This document shows positions 50,429 through 58,505 of a DNA stretch of 64,000 bases, piece after piece. The stretch is from Bacillota bacterium (GTDB taxonomy: Bacteria; Bacillota; Clostridia; Lachnospirales; Lachnospiraceae), in the NCBI GenBank assembly GCA_023390555.1, contig JAEWCQ010000002.1:92561-156560 (forward strand), written 5' to 3'. The notes under the pieces are model-generated. The model had not been told where the DNA came from. It worked only from the letters and a program-made list of their open reading frames with translations, and ran no database searches. Every line of letters begins with the position of its first letter. The stretch's first letter is position 1. A program made the position numbers and the translations under genes.

Positions 50429-50809
50429 ATGAAGGAAGAAACAATATTTGAGAAGTTGGGGATAGAATATCAGGAGGTTGACGGAATTTTTTATCCTATT
50501 TTATCTGTTCCATCGGAGGATTATCAGTGCCTTAATGTTGGGAAATATGGTCGTATATGGATTGAACACATTAAAATCACTTACCCACAGAGATATCGCA
50601 TACTGGTGCGCTTTGGAGAATTAAAGGAGCGAGCAGAAATGGTCAATGAAACAGCATACGAACTGTTAAAAGACATTGAAGTCAGATGGCTGAATAAACA
50701 TAGACCAAAGAATTCTAATTCCTTTATAGAACAGTTACACCTTCGCAACCAGGCACGAATGATGGCAGAGGAAGTTGTGCTTCATGATGTAGTCAGACAG
50801 TTTCACTAA
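50429..50809 (+). CDS. TnpV-like protein
   Basis: The 126-residue protein resembles the TnpV proteins found in Clostridia transposons: IGKYGR-like core (LNVGKYGRIWIEHIKITYPQRYRILV), a middle helix block and the ending RNQARMMAEEVVLHDVVRQF. TnpV function is unknown and it is often carried by integrative elements without a transposase beside it, as here. AAGAAAGGACG precedes the ATG. Confidence 0.68.
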   Translation: MKEETIFEKLGIEYQEVDGIFYPILSVPSEDYQCLNVGKYGRIWIEHIKITYPQRYRILVRFGELKERAEMVNETAYELLKDIEVRWLNKHRPKNSNSFIEQLHLRNQARMMAEEVVLHDVVRQFH

Positions 50810-50842
50810 AATTAGCAAACACAAGAAAGAGAGGATTTTTTT

Positions 50843-51772
50843 ATGAATCAATATAGAGTAGATGGGAGCCTGATTATTGCTGTAGATCACGGATTCGGAA
50901 ATATGAAAACAGCAAATATAGTATTTAGCAATGGAATGGCGGTATATGATACAGAGCCAATTATGAGCAGAGATTATTTGTTCTTTGAGGGAAAGTATTA
51001 TGTTTTGAATCAAGGGCATAAGCCATATGCTTCTGAAAAAATTAACGATGATGATTTTTATATTCTTACCATTGCTGCCATTGCAAAGGAACTTCGATTA
51101 AGAGGCATTACAAGAGAACAAGTTCACCTAGCGGTGGGCTTACCACTAAAATGGAGGGACGTACAGCAGGAGGAATTCAAGAAGTATTTGCTACGAAATA
51201 AGCATGTGGAATTTACCTATTGTGGAAGTAAATATTTCGTAGATATTACTGGGTGCAGTGTAATGCCACAATGTTATGCTGCTGTGGCAGAAAAGTTAGG
51301 TTCTTATCAGGGGCTTAATATGTTGGCTGACATTGGAAATAGAACTATGAATGTTATGTATCTTCAGGATGGTAGAACCATAGAGAAAAAGATGTGGACA
51401 GAAATTCTTGGCGTGAAACAATGCGCCTTGTTGATTCACGACGCAGTGCTCAATAAGTTTCAGGTAGAACTGGATGAAAGCTTGTTAAATTCCTATCTTA
51501 TGAAGGGAAGAGCCGATGTAGATGAAGAATATCTGACGTTTATGGAAGATACAGCGAAGACCTATGTGCAAAGTATTTTCTTGAAATTAAAGGAGCTTGG
51601 CTATAATTCCAAATTGATGAAACTTCATTTCATGGGTGGTGGAGCAAAGCTGGTAGAGTTGTTTGGAGAGTATGAAGCGGCAAGAGTATCTTTAAATCAT
51701 GATATTTGTGCCAATGCAAAAGGCTTCGAGTATTTCTGCTATCTTGCAACTCGTAAACGTAGACGTGCTTAA
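50843..51772 (+). CDS. ParM/StbA-type actin-like ATPase
   Basis: The 309-residue protein has actin-fold phosphate loops: IIAVDHGFGNMKTANIVF (phosphate 1), MLADIGNRTMNVMYLQDG (phosphate 2) and the adenosine motif LHFMGGGAKLVELF. ParM filaments push plasmid copies apart; integrative elements carry them to be inherited while excised. The next gene, 17 bases on, has a DNA-binding-like start and may be its ParR partner. GAGAGGA is upstream. Confidence 0.85.
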   Translation: MNQYRVDGSLIIAVDHGFGNMKTANIVFSNGMAVYDTEPIMSRDYLFFEGKYYVLNQGHKPYASEKINDDDFYILTIAAIAKELRLRGITREQVHLAVGLPLKWRDVQQEEFKKYLLRNKHVEFTYCGSKYFVDITGCSVMPQCYAAVAEKLGSYQGLNMLADIGNRTMNVMYLQDGRTIEKKMWTEILGVKQCALLIHDAVLNKFQVELDESLLNSYLMKGRADVDEEYLTFMEDTAKTYVQSIFLKLKELGYNSKLMKLHFMGGGAKLVELFGEYEAARVSLNHDICANAKGFEYFCYLATRKRRRA

Positions 51773-51789
51773 GAAGGGAGTGGGGGCAA

Positions 51790-52269
51790 ATGAAGGACAC
51801 AGAGCAAAAGACAGTTCGCTTCTATGCCAATAATCTGAAACATAAGGAAGCATGGGAGTATCTTCATCAACTGGATAAGGAGAGTTGTTCGTCACAGCAG
51901 GATTTTATAGTCGATGCAATTAATAGCTATTATCACAAGATGTTAGCGATGAAAGATGATCCATATCTGGAGACACGGGAGCGTGAAGAAGAATTTATTA
52001 AGCGGATTACACATGGAGTGATGGAACAATTAACAGCAGACCTTCCCAAGGTGGTTGGTGGATTTTTGATTGGATTGTTGGCAGGAGAATCAGATGGTGC
52101 GTCATCCATTGGGAGAACACTTGCAGAGAAGTATAGAGGTGTTGCGGCTAATGAGTGTAATGTTGGTACTTCGTCAAATGTTGAGGTAAAGGAAGCTGAA
52201 ATCAAAGTTGATATCAGTGAAGCGGAAGTTGCTGACAATGAGTACTTGGATTTGGACAACATTTTCTAA
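51790..52269 (+). CDS. possible ParR-like partner of the ParM protein
   Basis: The 159-residue protein opens KTVRFYANNLKHKEAWEYLHQLDKESCSSQQDFIVDAINSYYHK, which can fold as a ribbon-helix-helix DNA-binding domain, followed by a helical segment with PKVVGGFLIGLLAGE and an acidic tail ending DLDNIF. Short acidic C-terminal ends of ParR proteins contact ParM filaments. Identity rests on position after the ParM gene and this layout. Confidence 0.6.
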   Translation: MKDTEQKTVRFYANNLKHKEAWEYLHQLDKESCSSQQDFIVDAINSYYHKMLAMKDDPYLETREREEEFIKRITHGVMEQLTADLPKVVGGFLIGLLAGESDGASSIGRTLAEKYRGVAANECNVGTSSNVEVKEAEIKVDISEAEVADNEYLDLDNIF

Positions 52270-52274
52270 AAGAA

Positions 52275-52410
52275 ATCAGAAATAAAATCACTTGTGAAAA
52301 GATGAAATCAAGAATATGCCAGTCTGACATCAGAAATTTCTAATAAAATGACTGGAGTCAGATGTCTTGCTTTTTGCAATCAGAAGAGGCTGATAGATTT
52401 CATTTCTGAT
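52275..52410. other. large inverted repeat with inner repeats, parC or oriT candidate
   Basis: ATCAGAAATAAAATC (52275-52289) and GATTTCATTTCTGAT (52396-52410) are inverted over 15 bases with one mismatch. Inside are CCAGTCTGACATC and GACTGGAGTCAGATGTC, which share mirrored and repeated words. It lies between the ParM/ParR-like pair and the mobilisation genes, so a centromere-like site or a transfer origin are the natural readings. Confidence 0.4.
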
Positions 52411-52463
52411 ATTTTTATGCTTTTGGTAAATATCATAAGTGTAATTTTATTGTATATTATATC

Positions 52464-52548
52464 GCCCAATGAGGTGGGCTAAATATCGGGTGCAGGTGCT
52501 CCTGCCAAGACGTCCGCTATTGCGGATGGGAAAAGTGCTACCTTTTCC
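52464..52548 (+). other. cluster of four stem-loops before the mobilisation genes (oriT or leader RNA)
   Basis: Consecutive hairpins are GCCCA...TGGGC (52464-52479), GCAGG-TGCT-CCTGC (52492-52505), CGTCCGC-TATT-GCGGATG (52511-52528) and GGAAAA...TTTTCC (52529-52548). The rest of 52270-52623 has no gene. The position just upstream of mobC and the relaxase gene fits an origin of transfer, but an RNA leader is as likely. Confidence 0.45.
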
Positions 52549-52623
52549 GTATCTTGCAAACCCTGTGAACTGTACTAGGAGAATAACCCAGGCATTAGCC
52601 AGGGAAGAAAGGAGATAAAGACA

Positions 52624-52716
52624 ATGGCACAGATAAGAGAGATTTGTACCAAAACACAAAGGAAGATTGGAGGATTTTTATATGACAAATGGAAAACGAA
52701 AATACCTATCCTGTAA
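52624..52716 (+). CDS. 30-residue leader peptide overlapping mobC
   Basis: ATG 52624 follows AAGGAG at eight bases and opens 30 codons (MAQIREICTKTQRKIGGFLY, continuing DKWKTKIPIL) that run across the ribosome binding site and start of the mobC gene at 52682. Such overlap usually serves translational coupling or attenuation. No family is recognised. Confidence 0.45.
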   Translation: MAQIREICTKTQRKIGGFLYDKWKTKIPIL

Positions 52717-53050
52717 GAAGGCTTGTCACGTTTCTTTGAAATTATCAGAGGAAGATTTCATGAAACTGGAATCAGATGCGAAATCGGCAGGAATGGATCG
52801 AAGTAAATATTTGCGAGCTTTGATTCAGAATGCAAAAGGGATTGATCCAATGTTTGTGGCAGATCGGGCTCAGTTAATCAGAAAAGTTTCTGGAGTATCA
52901 AACAATGTGAACGAGATGGCACATTTGGCAAACGCGCAAGGGCAGATATATTTTTCGGCAATAGAAGATGCTCGTCAGGAAGTGGTAAAGCTTCAGAATA
53001 TTTTGAAGGAGGTACTAGACGTATGGCAATTACGAAAATCATGCACATGA
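52682..53050 (+). CDS. MobC-type mobilisation protein
   Basis: The 122-residue protein has a ribbon-helix-helix start (KACHVSLKLSEEDFMKLESDAKSAGMDRSKYLRALIQ) and the MobC C-terminal helix (KVSGVSNNVNEMAHLANAQGQIYFS). MobC opens DNA at oriT for the relaxase. TTGGAGGA is ten bases before ATG 52682. It overlaps the relaxase gene by 28 bases. Confidence 0.85.
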   Translation: MTNGKRKYLSCKKACHVSLKLSEEDFMKLESDAKSAGMDRSKYLRALIQNAKGIDPMFVADRAQLIRKVSGVSNNVNEMAHLANAQGQIYFSAIEDARQEVVKLQNILKEVLDVWQLRKSCT

Positions 53051-55074
53051 ATTCAGAGAAAAACCGTAATCCGTCACAACATCTTCAAAATGCACTAGAG
53101 TATATTCAGAATCCAGACAAGACTGAGAAATTATTTTTGGTGGGCAGTGTAAACTGTCTGCCAGAAACAGCCTTTGATCAGATGATGGATACAAAGAAGT
53201 TATTTCAGAAAACGAATAAGAGGCAGGGATATCATATTGTATTGTCCTTGAAACCAGGAGAGGGAACACCAGAAATTGCATTTGATATGGCACGAAGGTT
53301 CACGGAGGAATTTCTTGGTGACAGATATGAAGCAGTTTATGCCGTTCATATTGATAAAGATCATATTCATAGTCACATCGTTTGGAATAGTGTGAGTCTT
53401 CTTGATGGTAGGAAGTATGATTATAAGAAGGGTGACTGGAAGCGCATAATTCAACCCATCACCAACAAGCTATGCAAGGAATATGGGTTATCCATTATCG
53501 AAGCGGAGTATGTGAAGAATTCGCAGAATCTTTCCAGAAATGAATGGCAATATGAACAGACCTTTAAAGAAATGATTCATCGAGACGCAATGTTTTGTGC
53601 TTCCTACGCTGGTAGCATGGAACATTTTTTGTTTTTAATGCAGCGATTAGGCTATGAATTCAAGGTGAAGGAATATCTTACTGTGAAGCTGCCAGGACGT
53701 AAGCTGTATCATCGTTTGGATAAAATGGATGAGTATTTTGCAGAGGACAGATTTAAATATTGCTTTGAATACACCAGTATGAATATACCCTACTTTCATG
53801 CTACAAATCCAACTTGGATAAAGCGGAGTAATATGTCAGCATATCAAAAGAGGTTTTATGGGAAGATGTATCGTCTGCGTATGATTGAGCAGAAACGATT
53901 TTATGTAAAATCAGCCAAGTATGCCAAGGATTTGATGTTATTTCATAAGTTGCAGGAAGAGTATCTGTTTCTTGCAAATAATAATATCCGTACTATAGAG
54001 GATCTACTTGATATTAGAGAAAGTAAGCTGGAGCGTATTGATGAAATCACAAAGATTCAGGACTCTATTTACAAGCAAAATTCCAGTAAGAAACGAGCTT
54101 GTAAAACAGATGGGGACTGGAGAATGTATCAGCAATGGAGAATAGATGAGTACAGTAAACTGGATAAGCTGAAGGTTGAGAAAAAGGAAGCCAAGAATAT
54201 GGTTGCAATGGCAGAACGATGTTTGGCAGAAAAGTTAGATACAGCAATTGATGTGGTATCAGAGTTTGAAGAAATTAATTCTACGAATAAGATAGAAATT
54301 CCTGAGTTTATTGAGGAGCGAGTATTGGAGACGAAAGCTGAAATTGTAAGGGGAATTTCTTATTTGGAGGATGAGAAAATATCTATGCATCAGAAACCAA
54401 TAGCGAAGCCGATGGTATTTTATGAGGAGAAGCCTAAAAGGGATGAAACGATGCAAGATCATCAGGAGTTGGAGGAGCATATAGAGCAGTCGCAATATCA
54501 GAATATCTCGTTACGAGTGGAGCCACTGGCAAGTGAGCAAGATTTACAAAGCATTGTACCAGATCAATCAGAAACAAAACCTGAAATTGTGGCTTATACA
54601 GAGTCACTTCCTGATAGGTTTTCGGAGTATTCTCTTTTATCTGTAGAAGAAAAAGTGAAGCGTTATCAGATGACAGGTAAGGAAGATGCCTATGCTATGG
54701 TGGAAGCGTATTTTAAGCGTATTTGTCATCCAATTTATTTTGGAGAAATTTATGATGAAGCGAAAGAACTAGAAACTGCTTATAAATCCATTCTGATAGA
54801 GGAACAATCGGAATTAATAGCTGTGGAAATGCTAGTTGATGGAATTACTGCGGAATCATTTTCTCTTTTATCTGTGATTTCTAAGGCGAAGTATTTTGAA
54901 TTTGATATGACAGATAATAATTACAATTTGAGCTTATATAAGGAGGTTATGCGGAAGATGAATCAAAAGATGTCCAGTTCAGAATTGTTTGAAGGGTATC
55001 AGGAGATTTATGAAGCGAAAATGATGAAGCGGATGGACGGAGTGCAGGAAAAGAAATGGCATAGAAGTAGGTAG
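53023..55074 (+). CDS. MOBP-type relaxase
   Basis: The 683-residue relaxase nicks DNA at oriT and carries the strand into the recipient. The N-terminal domain has GYHIVLSLKPGEG and the metal-binding three-His motif AVHIDKDHIHSHIVWNS (about 103-119). Candidate catalytic Tyr residues lie in the N-terminal 40 residues and near LEYIQNP. The C-terminal 300 residues are helical and charged. No coupling protein or type IV secretion gene is visible, so the element may be mobilisable rather than self-transmissible, unless those genes lie outside the window. Confidence 0.88.
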   Translation: MAITKIMHMNSEKNRNPSQHLQNALEYIQNPDKTEKLFLVGSVNCLPETAFDQMMDTKKLFQKTNKRQGYHIVLSLKPGEGTPEIAFDMARRFTEEFLGDRYEAVYAVHIDKDHIHSHIVWNSVSLLDGRKYDYKKGDWKRIIQPITNKLCKEYGLSIIEAEYVKNSQNLSRNEWQYEQTFKEMIHRDAMFCASYAGSMEHFLFLMQRLGYEFKVKEYLTVKLPGRKLYHRLDKMDEYFAEDRFKYCFEYTSMNIPYFHATNPTWIKRSNMSAYQKRFYGKMYRLRMIEQKRFYVKSAKYAKDLMLFHKLQEEYLFLANNNIRTIEDLLDIRESKLERIDEITKIQDSIYKQNSSKKRACKTDGDWRMYQQWRIDEYSKLDKLKVEKKEAKNMVAMAERCLAEKLDTAIDVVSEFEEINSTNKIEIPEFIEERVLETKAEIVRGISYLEDEKISMHQKPIAKPMVFYEEKPKRDETMQDHQELEEHIEQSQYQNISLRVEPLASEQDLQSIVPDQSETKPEIVAYTESLPDRFSEYSLLSVEEKVKRYQMTGKEDAYAMVEAYFKRICHPIYFGEIYDEAKELETAYKSILIEEQSELIAVEMLVDGITAESFSLLSVISKAKYFEFDMTDNNYNLSLYKEVMRKMNQKMSSSELFEGYQEIYEAKMMKRMDGVQEKKWHRSR

Positions 55075-55082
55075 TTTAGGGG

Positions 55083-55125
55083 CGTGTTGCTATTTTATAT
55101 GTATTACAAGTAGCAACACGTTTTT
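55083..55125 (+). terminator. terminator after the relaxase gene
   Basis: CGTGTTGCTA and TAGCAACACG pair perfectly with a 20-base loop and a following TTTTT. It separates the mobilisation genes from the defence cargo. Confidence 0.85.
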
Positions 55126-55199
55126 CATTAAACCAATTGTTATTGTAAAATGGAATAAAACTTCAAAAATCGTTTGTTTTGCAAAAGTAGTTATGGTAA

Positions 55200-55222
55200 A
55201 ATGGTTTTAAAATAAAACCATT
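55200..55222. promoter_or_regulatory. palindromic operator before the winged-helix gene
   Basis: AATGGTTTTA-AAA-TAAAACCATT is a 10-base inverted repeat that overlaps the likely -10 TAAAAT and transcription start. A related sequence (GTTATTGTAAAATGGAATAA) occurs about 50 bases upstream, giving a direct repeat of the promoter region. Confidence 0.6.
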
Positions 55223-55255
55223 AAAAAATGATTTTTAGATAATGAGGATTAGATT

Positions 55256-55519
55256 ATGAATGAAATACTTGGCTTTGTAAATGAAAAAACAAAGGTATTA
55301 GTAATTCTAAAGGAAAACCAATTACAAATCGATGGGAAGAGCATCTGCCCATTGAATCAGCAAGAAATTGCTAATCTGGTGCCTTGTGGGAAACTTAAGG
55401 TAAATCAGATATTGAAAGAATTAATTGACGATGGATATGTTGAAATGCTTCATACAAAGGGAAGATATATTGTTACAGATAAAGGTGATAAGGTGTTGAA
55501 AAAGCTGTCACTTAAGTAG
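55256..55519 (+). CDS. small winged-helix regulator of the defence operon
   Basis: The 87-residue protein reads as a winged helix: LNQQEIANLVPCGKLKVNQILKELIDDGYVEMLHTKGRYIVTDKGDKVLKKL. It precedes the helicase gene by 97 bases and has a palindrome at its promoter, the arrangement of control (C) proteins of restriction-modification systems, though its fold differs from classic XRE-type C proteins. ATG 55256 follows ATGAGGATTAG. Autoregulation and control of the following operon are inferred. Confidence 0.72.
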   Translation: MNEILGFVNEKTKVLVILKENQLQIDGKSICPLNQQEIANLVPCGKLKVNQILKELIDDGYVEMLHTKGRYIVTDKGDKVLKKLSLK

Positions 55520-55616
55520 TGTAAGTCCTGAAAAAAGGACAGGAAAATGTGGTAGACTTAAGAGAAAAAGATAATGAAGTTACATATAAAATATACATTT
55601 ATATAGGGAGATGACT

Positions 55617-58505
55617 ATGAGTTTTGATTATGGGGAGGCAAATAAAGAACAGAGATTTGCAATAGAAACTACAGATGGTCCACTTTTAATTATTGCAGGA
55701 CCAGGAACAGGAAAAACATATACGCTGGTAAAACGAGTTGTTTACTTGATTACAGAATGTAGTGTAAATCCAGAAGAAATTATGATAGCTACATTTACTG
55801 AAAAGGCTGCAAAAGAATTAATTACCCGTATTACCAATGAATTATTGAATATAGGGATATCTATAAACTTAAATGAAATGTATATAGGTACGTTTCATTC
55901 TATTTGCTTAAGAATACTTAAGGAGCATTTGGAATATACACGAATAAAAAAGAACTATCGAATGCTGGATAATTTTGACCAGCAATATATGGTTTTTCAG
56001 AAGATAAATGAATTTCGTAAAGTAAAATATTTCGATTCTTTATTTCCCAATGTAACTGGAGGCTGGAAACAAGCGGGAACGATTGTAAAATATGTAAATA
56101 ATTTATCAGAAGAGTTAGTAGATATTGAAGCAATGCAGATGGATTCTGATGAAAGCATTGTGGCGATAGCAAATATAATGGATACATACTATTTTATTCT
56201 GGAGCAAGATAACCTAATTGATTTTGCAAGCATTCAGACGGAAACACATAGACTGTTGTTAAACCATCCCGAAATACTTGGGGAAATTAGAGAAAAAATT
56301 AAGTATGTAATGGTTGATGAATATCAGGATACCAACTATATACAGGAATTACTAGTATTCTTAATAGCTGGAGAAAATGAAAATATCTGCGTAGTTGGTG
56401 ACGATGATCAAGGCCTTTATCGATTCAGAGGAGCGACCATTCGAAACATTCTGGAATTTCCTAGACATTTTGAAGAAGGAATATGTAAACAGGTAAAACT
56501 TGTTACAAATTATCGTTCTGAGAAGCAAATTATTGATTTTTATAATGATTGGATGAAAACGACAGATGGTAGAGCATATGATTTCTTGTGGAACAATTTT
56601 CGATTTGATAAGAAAATTGTTCCAGGCAAAAAGAATTACAGTGAAATGACAGCTGTTTTGAAATGTTCTGGAAAAGAAATTCCAGAAGATTGGTATGAAC
56701 AGGTATTAAACTTTATTTTGAATTTAAAGGAAAAAGGCATTCTTACAGACTATAATCAGATAGCTTTTTTGTGTCGTTCAGTAAAAAATGATAAAGTTAT
56801 CGATTTGATAGAGTATTTGGAAGACCATGATATTAAAGTATATTCTCCGCGTTCAGAAATGTTCTTCAAACGAAAAGAAATCAAAGAAGCATTGGGTTGC
56901 TTATTGTTGTGTTTTCCAGAATACATATCTAAACTTAGGGATCGAGACTTTAAATTTGACTTTAGTGAACTATACGATTATTACGGGAATGAATGCATAA
57001 AAGCTGCGAAGGAACTGATTCAAAACAATAAGGATACAATAGGAAAATGGATTACTGAAAAAATGAAAAAGCACAGTAACCTAAGCAGGGATAATGCAGA
57101 CTATGCTTTTACAGGTTTGCTATACCAATTATTTCAATTTGAACCATTCAGTGAGTATCTTGGTATAGAAATGAAAACTGGTGTAGTGGATGAGAGACCT
57201 GCCAGAAACTTGTCGATTCTAACATCTATTCTTGGAAAGTATGAATATTTACATCGAATTGATGTATTTACCGAATCTAACATTGAACAAGCCGTAGAAC
57301 GATTCTTTAACATGTATCTGAGATTTTTAATTAATGGTGGAATTACAGAATATGAAGATGATACAGAGTATGCGCCGAGTGGATGTATCTCATTTATGAC
57401 GATTCACCAATCGAAAGGAATGGAATTTCCGATAGTAATGGTTGATTCGCTGAATGCAACACCTAGAATAAACTCCAATGCAGTTATTGAAGATATAGAA
57501 AACAAATATTTTCATCGAAGCATATTTGAAAGTCGAGATGATATTAAGTATTTTGATTTTTGGAGACTATATTATACGGCATTTTCAAGGGCACAGAATC
57601 TGTTAGTGTTATCTTGCTGTGAAAAGGACGGAAGAGGTGCAACACCAAGTAAATATTTTGAAGAATTTTATAACAAGCTGCCAGATTATGAAGATGTGAA
57701 TTTGGAAGACATAGTTTTAGAAAAAGTAAAACCTGTTAATATCAAAGATACATTTTCTTTTACTTCTCATATAACACTATTCGAAAATTGCGCTTTACAA
57801 TATAAGTTTTTCAAAGAATTAGGCTTTACGCAAGTGAGAGTTGGAGCAACTTTATTTGGAACATTGGTACATGAGACAATTGAAGATGTTCATAGAGCTG
57901 CTATGCGAAAAGAAGAGAATACGATTATTCCTGAAAATATAAGAGATTGGTTTGACACAAATTACACAACACTTTCTAAGAGTGAGCATTCCTATTTAGG
58001 CCAAGCACAGATTGAAGCCGCCTATAAGCAGGTAATGAGATATGTAGAACGAACTAAGAAGGATTGGAGCATAATTCAAGATGCAGAAGTTGAAGTTAGT
58101 CTTGTGAAATCAGACTATATTTTAATGGGAAAAGTCGATTTGATACGGGGAGAAGGTGATACTGTTGAAATTGTTGATTTTAAGTCCGAGAAGAAACCAA
58201 ATATATTAATTGAAACAGAGGAAATGAAACGATATAGAAGACAACTAGAGGCATATGCACATTTAATAGAAGAAAAAACAGGTAAGACAGTAAGTAAAAT
58301 GCATCTTTATTATACGGGTGAAGAAAACGGTGTGCCGACAATAAGTTTTGATAAATCAAACACTTCAATAGGTACTACGATTAAAGAGTTTGATAAAGTT
58401 GTAGAGAAAATTCAGAAAAAAGATTTTTCAGGTAGGGCAAAAGATAAGAATCTATGTGCCAACTGTGATATGAGACACTATTGTAAACGAAAGGAAGCAA
58501 AATAA
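55617..58505 (+). CDS. UvrD/AddA-like helicase with C-terminal RecB-type nuclease
   Basis: The 962-residue SF1A enzyme has NKEQRFAIETTDGPLLIIAGPGTGKTYTLVKRV (Walker A about 26-33), motif II VMVDEYQDTN, motif III VVGDDDQGLYRFRGA, motif V TIHQSKGMEFPIV and motif VI YTAFSRAQNLLVLS. The C-terminal 250 residues carry a PD-(D/E)XK nuclease (GKVDLIRGEGDTVEIVDFKSEKK) and Cys residues (FENCALQYKFF, and NLCANCDMRHYC) like the iron-sulphur cluster of AddB/Cas4 nucleases. ATG 55617 has GGGAG six bases upstream. It overlaps the next gene by one base. The role is inferred as DNA-end processing in defence. Confidence 0.9.
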   Translation: MSFDYGEANKEQRFAIETTDGPLLIIAGPGTGKTYTLVKRVVYLITECSVNPEEIMIATFTEKAAKELITRITNELLNIGISINLNEMYIGTFHSICLRILKEHLEYTRIKKNYRMLDNFDQQYMVFQKINEFRKVKYFDSLFPNVTGGWKQAGTIVKYVNNLSEELVDIEAMQMDSDESIVAIANIMDTYYFILEQDNLIDFASIQTETHRLLLNHPEILGEIREKIKYVMVDEYQDTNYIQELLVFLIAGENENICVVGDDDQGLYRFRGATIRNILEFPRHFEEGICKQVKLVTNYRSEKQIIDFYNDWMKTTDGRAYDFLWNNFRFDKKIVPGKKNYSEMTAVLKCSGKEIPEDWYEQVLNFILNLKEKGILTDYNQIAFLCRSVKNDKVIDLIEYLEDHDIKVYSPRSEMFFKRKEIKEALGCLLLCFPEYISKLRDRDFKFDFSELYDYYGNECIKAAKELIQNNKDTIGKWITEKMKKHSNLSRDNADYAFTGLLYQLFQFEPFSEYLGIEMKTGVVDERPARNLSILTSILGKYEYLHRIDVFTESNIEQAVERFFNMYLRFLINGGITEYEDDTEYAPSGCISFMTIHQSKGMEFPIVMVDSLNATPRINSNAVIEDIENKYFHRSIFESRDDIKYFDFWRLYYTAFSRAQNLLVLSCCEKDGRGATPSKYFEEFYNKLPDYEDVNLEDIVLEKVKPVNIKDTFSFTSHITLFENCALQYKFFKELGFTQVRVGATLFGTLVHETIEDVHRAAMRKEENTIIPENIRDWFDTNYTTLSKSEHSYLGQAQIEAAYKQVMRYVERTKKDWSIIQDAEVEVSLVKSDYILMGKVDLIRGEGDTVEIVDFKSEKKPNILIETEEMKRYRRQLEAYAHLIEEKTGKTVSKMHLYYTGEENGVPTISFDKSNTSIGTTIKEFDKVVEKIQKKDFSGRAKDKNLCANCDMRHYCKRKEAK

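Noticed and set aside
50429..50809. Active transposon around the TnpV-like gene
   Set aside because: There is no transposase or terminal inverted repeat next to it; TnpV-like genes are common passengers of integrative elements.
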